From positions 1-5,956 of the forward strand of contig CAZGRL010000195.1 in NCBI GenBank assembly GCA_964528155.1: a stretch of 5,956 nt of DNA, given 5' to 3'. This document shows, one piece after another, positions 5,877-5,956 of the stretch. A program made the translations under genes and the position numbers. The notes under the pieces were generated by a model. It searched no databases, was not told the DNA's origin, and worked only from the letters and a program-made list of their open reading frames with translations. Position 1 is the stretch's first letter. Each line of letters starts with the position of its first letter. Origin of the DNA: G001797105 sp964528155 (lineage in GTDB: Bacteria; Chloroflexota; Anaerolineae; Anaerolineales; E44-bin32).

Positions 5877-5956
5877 TCAAAGTGCTCCGCTTGGCTGCAG
5901 TCGCAACTTGACGTTGCCGCCTGCCTTCGGTTTCTTCGGAACGTCGACGCTGTCGG
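5877..5956 (-). CDS. C-terminal end of an upstream tail gene, probably the tape measure
   Basis: The reverse strand is open from the right edge to a TGA at 5877-5879, giving 25 residues that end KLRLQPSGAL after a basic, Lys/Pro/Gly-rich stretch (PKKPKAGG). The gpN-like gene begins three bases downstream, so this is very likely the end of the previous gene in the same operon. In Mu-like phages the gene before gpN is the tape measure protein; that identity is inferred from order alone, since too little sequence is visible to recognise a family. Confidence 0.6.
   Translation of the reverse strand, partial: DSVDVPKKPKAGGNVKLRLQPSGAL

Noticed and set aside
1..5956. A defence system, retroelement, CRISPR array or contractile injection system other than a phage tail
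   Set aside because: All the recognised genes are Mu-type tail and baseplate parts. There are no regular repeats with spacers, no reverse transcriptase, nuclease or ATPase motifs, and no AAA+ ATPase or toxin gene as in extracellular injection systems. Genes outside the window could change the prophage-versus-tailocin reading.

Overview
The window is part of the tail and baseplate module of a Mu-like contractile-tailed phage, most likely a prophage or a tail-derived particle. Seven genes lie on the minus strand, so the module reads from right to left. In that order they are: the C-terminal end of a probable tape-measure gene (5877-5956), a Mu gpN-like DNA circularisation/tail protein (4572-5873), a Mu gpP (gp44)-like baseplate hub protein (3498-4568), a Mu gp45-like baseplate spike (2112-2678), an unrecognised protein with an internal duplication (1052-2110), a Mu gp46-like baseplate protein (617-1048), and a baseplate J/Mu gp47-like protein that runs off the left edge (1-620). 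Apart from two extra genes, this is the order known from phage Mu (tape measure, N, P, 45, 46, 47). At five of the six same-strand junctions the genes are a few bases apart or overlap, as expected for one translationally coupled late operon.

The first extra gene is on the plus strand (2743-3501), between the hub and spike genes. It encodes a probable secreted lipoprotein with a signal peptide, Gly/Ser-rich linkers and 20 cysteines in two clusters. It has its own strong ribosome binding site, and its stop codon overlaps that of the hub gene tail to tail. It has the layout of a phage 'moron' (an accessory gene carried in a phage module, expressed independently of the late operon). The second extra gene is the co-directional repeat protein between gp45 and gp46. 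It shows two copies of a 63-residue unit and matches no family I recognise.

The host is a GC-rich Gram-negative bacterium. The lipoprotein's Gly-rich linkers and its CPATQP...WTC cysteine pattern resemble secreted proteins of Myxococcota, especially Polyangia; this is from memory and not checked. No capsid, terminase, integrase, transposase or lysis genes are visible, so the sequence cannot decide between an intact prophage, a defective one and a tailocin-like particle. I saw no RNA genes, CRISPR arrays or insertion sequences. The only non-coding stretch of note is the 64-base divergent gap at 2679-2742.
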